Assembly: GCA_025938035.1 (NCBI GenBank)
Contig: JAICQE010000089.1
Coordinates: forward strand, 1 to 17,195
Source of the DNA: Vicinamibacteria bacterium
GTDB taxonomy: Bacteria > Acidobacteriota > Vicinamibacteria > Vicinamibacterales > UBA2999
Direction: 5' to 3'
DNA: 17,195 nucleotides
Position numbers and translations under genes: made by a program. The notes under the pieces were generated by a model. That model did not search any database. It worked only from the letters and a program-made list of their open reading frames with translations, and was not told the DNA's origin. Positions 13,464-17,195 of the stretch are shown here, in pieces; positions within the stretch are counted from its first letter, which is position 1; every line of letters begins with the position of its first letter.

Positions 13464-13871
13464 CTACTTCCCCGCCACGGCCGCGCCCTCGCCGGTTCCC
13501 GCGGGCGGACCGAAGAACAGGCGCTTGCCATCGGCAAGCGTCGCCTCGCGCAGGTGCGCCGACGGCGACCCGTCACGCGCGCGCCAGCCGAAGATGGAGA
13601 TCGCGTCGCCGACCTTGACCGTCACGTCCTTCTTCCAGCCCGTCCGCGCGAGGACGTTGGGCGGGTAGCCCTCCAGCGTCCAGGTGACGACCTTGCCGCT
13701 GTCGTCCTTCACGTCGAGGTACAGGTGCGTGTGCGGATTCCGCCAGTCCACCTTAGTGACAATACCGGACAGTTTCACGGGCTTGTCGGCGTCGAAGTAC
13801 ACACCGAAGGAGTGGTGCCCGGACACAGGCGCCGCCCAGAGCACCGCTGTGAGGAGGAGAATCCGTTTCAT
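13464..13871 (-). CDS. DUF6152-family exported protein
   Basis: A 135-residue protein with a signal peptide (KRILLLTAVLWAAPVSG, cut before HHSF). The mature protein shows the DUF6152 pattern: HHSFGVYFDADKPVKLSGIV, VDWRNPHTHLYLDVKDDSG, VVTWTLEGYPPNVLARTGWK, and a later GDAISIFGWRARDGS segment. This looks like a small beta-barrel (OB-like) domain; the paired histidines at the mature N-terminus could bind a metal, but this is inference. It comes first in a two-gene unit with the GKPDLTGVY-type protein. The ATG at 13871 has no clear ribosome binding site, and a terminator-like hairpin ends only 15 bases upstream, leaving very little leader. Confidence 0.87.
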   Translation of the reverse strand: MKRILLLTAVLWAAPVSGHHSFGVYFDADKPVKLSGIVTKVDWRNPHTHLYLDVKDDSGKVVTWTLEGYPPNVLARTGWKKDVTVKVGDAISIFGWRARDGSPSAHLREATLADGKRLFFGPPAGTGEGAAVAGK

Positions 13872-13886
13872 CAGCGGATCATAACG

Positions 13887-13912
13887 AAAAGGCCGACCCC
13901 AAGCGGCCGGCC
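13887..13912 (-). terminator. Intrinsic terminator of the ankyrin operon
   Basis: Read on the minus strand, ggccgg (13912-13907) pairs with tcggcc (13896-13891), six pairs including one G-U, around a 10-base loop, and is followed by TTTT (13890-13887). It lies about 105 bases after the ankyrin stop codon. Because it ends 15 bases before the DUF6152 start, it could also act as an attenuator for read-through into that gene. Confidence 0.6.
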
Positions 13913-14016
13913 CTGAACGAACCCAGAACGTAAGAAGTCAGAACCGAACCTGAACACGAACCGAGAAGCGAGCACTCGGAAGCGTGAACAGCGCTAGCTC
14001 ATTCACAGCCCTGCTG

Positions 14017-15807
14017 CTACTCGCAGGCCTCGGTAATACAGATCGACTCGAGCGTCCGCCCCATCGGCGGTACGGGCAGGCCCTGCGCGGACATCAGCTT
14101 CCGCAGCAGTGCCCCCGCCTCGGGATGGGCGATGGCGGACTGCACGCCAACGCGAACCAGGCCGTCGGCGTAGTCAACTGCCTGCCAGGTGTGGACCGCG
14201 AGCTTCCCGCCGCGATTGTCGGTGTTGCCGTAATCGCGCACGTCCAGCTTCGCGCCGTGATCGGCCAGGATCTGGATGACGTCGGCACGGCCCTTGTGCG
14301 CGGCGCCGTGCAGAGCGACGCGGCCCGTATCGGCCTGCGCGTTCACGTCGAGACCGAGCTCGATCAACATCTTGACCGCCTCGAATGTCGCTTTCGGCGA
14401 CCACTCGGTGGTGATGCCTTCGACCCAGCCGATGCCCGCCGCAACGTGCAGCGGGGTGACCCCAAGGACCGTGTTGATCTTCGGATCCGCGCCCTTCTCG
14501 AGCAGGAGCTTCATCAACTCGAGGTCGCCCGACTGCGAGGCGCGAAGGAATGCCGTTGCGCCGTTCTCGTCGAGCCACTGGTTGGTGAAGACCGTCCGTG
14601 TCTCGCTGCTGTCCCTCACCCGATGATTGACGTTGGCACCCTTGTCGATGAGGAGCTTGATGAACTCGAGGTGTTCCATGTCCGGCTTGCGCACCGGATA
14701 GTCGCCGTTTTCGATGTTGCGGTTGTCGGTCGCCAGATACAGCGGGCTCCACCCCCCGCTGTTGGTGAGGTTGACGTTCGCACCGCGCTCCAGCAGATAC
14801 GCCGCCAGCTTGTAGTAGCGGTTCTGGGTCGCCGTCAGAAGCGGACTCCAGCCGTACCCGGTGGTCTGGTTGATGTCGGCGCCGGCGTCGAGCAGGACCT
14901 TGACCGACTCGAGGTTGTTCGCGCGCGCCGCGTAGACGAGCGGGGTGATCTGCCCGCCGTCCGCCGCGCCGCCGCCACGCCGTCCGATACCGGCAGCAAC
15001 GGCCGCATCGTCGTCATCGTTATTGACGTCATCGCCGCCTCGACCACCGCCGCGACCGCCACGGCCGCCACGGCCCCCCGCGTTACCACCGCCGCCACCG
15101 CCGCCGAGAGGCGGCGGCGCGGCCCCGCGAGCGAGAGCCGCGCCCTGCGCCGCGACCTGTTTCCGCGGATCGTTGGCTTTGCCGAGCGCCGGGCCGCGGC
15201 CGCGCGGCGCCGGATTCGAGCGCGCCTTGATGTCCGCGCCGGCGTCGATGAGCACCTTGATTGCCGCCGCCTGGCCTTCGTCGGCCGCCCACATCAGCGG
15301 CGTGGTCCCGCGCAGCGTCTCTTTCGCGTTGGGATTGGCGCCGGCTTCGAGCAGCACGCGTATCGCCGCGACGTTGCCGGTTTTCGACGCAATCATCAGC
15401 GGGCTTCGTCCGAGCGGCAGCGGCTCGTTGGGGTCGGCACCGGCCTTGAGCAGCGCATTGATCATCGCGGCGTCGCCATTGATACAGGCGAGCCACAGCG
15501 GCGTCGACCCCTCACGGTTCGCCGCCTTGGGATTGGCGCCGGCGCGGAGGAGGATTTCCGCCAGCTCGAGATCGCCCCGGAACGCCGCCCAGTGCAGCGG
15601 GGTGGCGCCGTCGTTCTGCGGCGTGTTGACGTTGACCTTCTTCGCGATCAACGTGCGCACGGCCGCCTTGTCGCCGCGCATCGCCGCATCGGCGACGGGA
15701 CTCGGTGCAGCGGCACCGGTCGTAACCGCGAAGACCGCGAAGATCGCGAAGCCCGCGACGGCAGTTGCCCACTTGGCACCCGACACTTGCACGTTGAGAC
15801 TTCTCAC
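14017..15807 (-). CDS. Exported ankyrin-repeat protein with a Gly/Arg and Asp-rich linker
   Basis: A 596-residue protein with a signal peptide or anchor (KWATAVAGFAIFAVFAVTTGAAA, 12-34). Two blocks of ankyrin repeats follow. The first covers about 36-195, five repeats ending at AGADIKA. The second covers about 284-525 (LLDAGADINQ, LLERGANVNL, LIDKGANVNH, LLEKGADPKI, LIELGLDVNA). Between them is a low-complexity linker (196-283) with GGGGGGG, repeated GRGG units and an Asp-rich NNDDDD patch. Ankyrin repeats bind partner proteins; the signal peptide places this one outside the cytoplasm. The C-terminus has a Cys pair (CITEAC). The GTG start at 15807 overlaps the DUF1552 stop (GTGA), so translation is coupled and the two probably share a role. 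GRGG linkers are unusual inside an ankyrin array; disorder is likely. The partner is unknown. Confidence 0.92.
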   Translation of the reverse strand: MRSLNVQVSGAKWATAVAGFAIFAVFAVTTGAAAPSPVADAAMRGDKAAVRTLIAKKVNVNTPQNDGATPLHWAAFRGDLELAEILLRAGANPKAANREGSTPLWLACINGDAAMINALLKAGADPNEPLPLGRSPLMIASKTGNVAAIRVLLEAGANPNAKETLRGTTPLMWAADEGQAAAIKVLIDAGADIKARSNPAPRGRGPALGKANDPRKQVAAQGAALARGAAPPPLGGGGGGGNAGGRGGRGGRGGGRGGDDVNNDDDDAAVAAGIGRRGGGAADGGQITPLVYAARANNLESVKVLLDAGADINQTTGYGWSPLLTATQNRYYKLAAYLLERGANVNLTNSGGWSPLYLATDNRNIENGDYPVRKPDMEHLEFIKLLIDKGANVNHRVRDSSETRTVFTNQWLDENGATAFLRASQSGDLELMKLLLEKGADPKINTVLGVTPLHVAAGIGWVEGITTEWSPKATFEAVKMLIELGLDVNAQADTGRVALHGAAHKGRADVIQILADHGAKLDVRDYGNTDNRGGKLAVHTWQAVDYADGLVRVGVQSAIAHPEAGALLRKLMSAQGLPVPPMGRTLESICITEACE

Positions 15808-17153
15808 AGGTCCTCCAGCCGTCCGGTGCTGTCGCCGATGCTGTCCTGATGAATGTCGAACCGATCGAGGATGCTGAGCAGGAGGTTGCCCGTGGGCACC
15901 GTCTTCGACGGATAGGCCAGGTGGCGCCCACCCTTCAGCTTGCCGTTGGCGCCGCCCACGAGGACGTGCGGCACGTCGTGGTGCACGTGCTGGTTCGAGT
16001 TGCCCATGTTGCTGCCGAAGAGGATCAGCGAGTGATCCAGCAGCGTGCCATCGCCTTCCTGCTTCTTCGCCAGCCGGTCGGCGAGGTGGGCCACCATCTT
16101 CACGTGGTACTGGTTGATCCGCGCCAGGTCGAGGATCGCCGCCGGCGCCTCGCCGTGGTGCGACACGCCGTGGAAGCCACGCGTGGGTGCATCGCTCGCC
16201 GGGTAGGTGCGGCCGGTCAGGTCACGGGCGAACAGCAGCGTGCCGACGCGGGTGATGTCCGCCTCGAATGCCAGCGCCAGCAGATCGAACTGCAGCTTGA
16301 TGTGCTCGTCGAACGTCTGCGGCACACCGACGGGCACCTCGATATTCTCCGGCGCGACGGCTGAGGCCTTGATCGCGATCTGCAGCCGCCGTTCGATCTC
16401 GCGCACGTTCTCCGCGTACTCGTCGAGGCGCTGGCGGTCGCTCGCGCCCAGGTCGCTGCGCAGCCGCGACACGCTGCCACGGAGCGAATCGAGAATGCTC
16501 TGATCGCGCTTGCGGCGGGAGGCGCGCTGCTCGGTCGTCGTGCCGTCGCCGAACATCCGCTCGAACACGACCTGCGGATTCAGCTCCATCGGCAGCGGCG
16601 ACGTCGGCGTGGCCCACGAGATGGTGTTCGTATAGACGCAGCTGTAGCCTTCGCCGCAGTTGCTCGAGTTGGCGCCCGGATCCTCGACCGCCATCTGCAG
16701 CGACGGAATCAGGCTGTTGCCGCCGATCTTCTGCGCGATCAGCTGATCGATCGTCGTGCCGGCGCGCACGTCGGCGCCGGCGGTCTTCTTCGGCTTCTCG
16801 GCGCACATGAATGCGGCGGCGACCCAGTGATCCGCTCCGGTCACTCCCGGTGGGGGCTCCGCTGACCGCGAGTGCAGGCCGCTGAAGATCACGGTCTTGT
16901 CGCGGAACGGTTCGAGCCCCTTCCAGATGAATGGCAGCTGCTCCGGAAGCGCTCCCACTTTCTCCGGCACCCAGTAGCCTGGAGCTCCACCATGCGGGAC
17001 GAACAGGCCGACGAACCGCGACGGCGGTGCAGCCTTGGACTGGGCGAGCGCCGTGCGCGCAGGCACCATCGCCTCGAGGAAGGGCAGCGCGAGCGCCGCG
17101 CCGGCACCCCGCAGCACCATACGCCGTGGAATATGTTTCTTGGATATAAACAT
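15804..17153 (-). CDS. DUF1552-family twin-arginine exported protein
   Basis: A 449-residue protein with a Tat-like leader (RRMVLRGAGAALALPFLEAM, about 10-29, with an Ala-rich end near ALAQ). DUF1552 proteins are common in Acidobacteria and Planctomycetes, usually next to DUF1592 cytochrome-c-type genes; their reaction is not known, although the fold resembles alkaline-phosphatase-like DUF1501 proteins. Visible features include FVGLFVPHGGAPGYWVPE, FSGLHSRSAEPPPGVTGADHW, TIDQLIAQKIGG, LDEYAENVREIERRLQ, FARDLTGRTYP and a late LFGSNMGNSNQHVHHDVPHVLVGG with several histidines that could bind metal. Length is normal for the family. It is coupled to the ankyrin gene by a 4-bp overlap. The ATG at 17153 has a weak upstream ggac only. 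Confidence 0.93.
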   Translation of the reverse strand: MFISKKHIPRRMVLRGAGAALALPFLEAMVPARTALAQSKAAPPSRFVGLFVPHGGAPGYWVPEKVGALPEQLPFIWKGLEPFRDKTVIFSGLHSRSAEPPPGVTGADHWVAAAFMCAEKPKKTAGADVRAGTTIDQLIAQKIGGNSLIPSLQMAVEDPGANSSNCGEGYSCVYTNTISWATPTSPLPMELNPQVVFERMFGDGTTTEQRASRRKRDQSILDSLRGSVSRLRSDLGASDRQRLDEYAENVREIERRLQIAIKASAVAPENIEVPVGVPQTFDEHIKLQFDLLALAFEADITRVGTLLFARDLTGRTYPASDAPTRGFHGVSHHGEAPAAILDLARINQYHVKMVAHLADRLAKKQEGDGTLLDHSLILFGSNMGNSNQHVHHDVPHVLVGGANGKLKGGRHLAYPSKTVPTGNLLLSILDRFDIHQDSIGDSTGRLEDL

Positions 17154-17171
17154 GATTGCGTCCGTCTCTTG

Positions 17172-17195
17172 TTACCGTGCCGCGCGCTGATCGGC
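17172..17195 (-). CDS. Possible last codons of the preceding gene (cut by the right edge)
   Basis: Seven sense codons (ADQRAAR) run from the right edge to a TAA at 17174-17172, 18 bases before the DUF1552 start. Tight spacing is typical of an operon, and DUF1592-type genes commonly precede DUF1552, so this may be the C-terminus of such a gene. Seven codons cannot prove coding. Confidence 0.3.
   Translation of the reverse strand, partial: ADQRAAR

Noticed and set aside
13913..14016. gaac-rich stretch as a further tandem repeat
   Set aside because: gaac recurs (gaaccgaacctgaacacgaa) but at irregular steps of 5 to 6 bases; no fixed period could be established.
13984..15849. A 621-codon plus-strand frame opposite the ankyrin gene
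   Set aside because: The minus strand encodes unmistakable ankyrin repeats; the plus frame is their antisense reading, with composition (Arg, Ala, Val, His) typical of shadows.

Overview
The window looks like a GC-rich chromosomal segment of a soil-type Acidobacteriota bacterium, probably from the Vicinamibacteria side of the phylum. This is inference. It rests on a TIGR03435-family gene (a family largely confined to Acidobacteria), a DUF1552 twin-arginine protein coupled to an exported ankyrin protein, a DUF6152 gene paired with a secreted 'GKPDLTG' protein, and many intergenic short-period repeats. No phage, transposase, CRISPR array, rRNA or tRNA was seen.

Layout. (a) 1-4117, plus strand: the 3' part of a maltooligosyl trehalose synthase (treY), a membrane-anchored phospholipase D/cardiolipin-synthase-like protein, and a small exported protein whose start codon lies in a strong predicted hairpin. 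(b) 4164-5799, minus strand: a calcineurin-like phosphoesterase followed by a nucleotidyltransferase-fold protein, apparently one operon. (c) 5881-9354: a 9-bp minisatellite, then an OmpR-type response regulator and its overlapping sensor kinase, then an exported protein with two PEGA domains. (d) 9355-9835: 480 bp without a credible gene, holding several hairpins and a ~183-bp imperfect palindrome. (e) 9836-11359: a DHA2-type MFS exporter. (f) 11388-12490, minus strand: a 76-residue six-cysteine exported protein and a TIGR03435 protein. (g) 12648-13871, minus strand: a DUF6152 protein and a secreted protein 3 bp behind it. (h) 14017-17195, minus strand: the last codons of a gene entering from the right, a DUF1552 protein, and an ankyrin protein coupled by a 4-nt GTGA overlap.

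How genes work together. Most of the right half encodes exported proteins of unknown function, consistent with a large envelope or periplasmic repertoire. The two-component pair is translationally overlapped and may control the PEGA gene behind it. The phosphoesterase and nucleotidyltransferase are probably a functional pair.

The most unusual signal is in the spaces between genes. Three intergenic regions carry 7-bp-period repeats with different unit sequences. All start at or within a few bases of a stop codon, and two of them form inverted arrays. A fourth region carries a 9-bp repeat. The 9508-9756 region adds a large palindromic element whose core is shared, inverted, with a neighbouring hairpin. 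I found no convincing complete new defence or mobile system; the candidates for undescribed biology are the repeat families, the palindromic element, the start-codon hairpin and the Cys-rich peptide/TIGR03435 pair.
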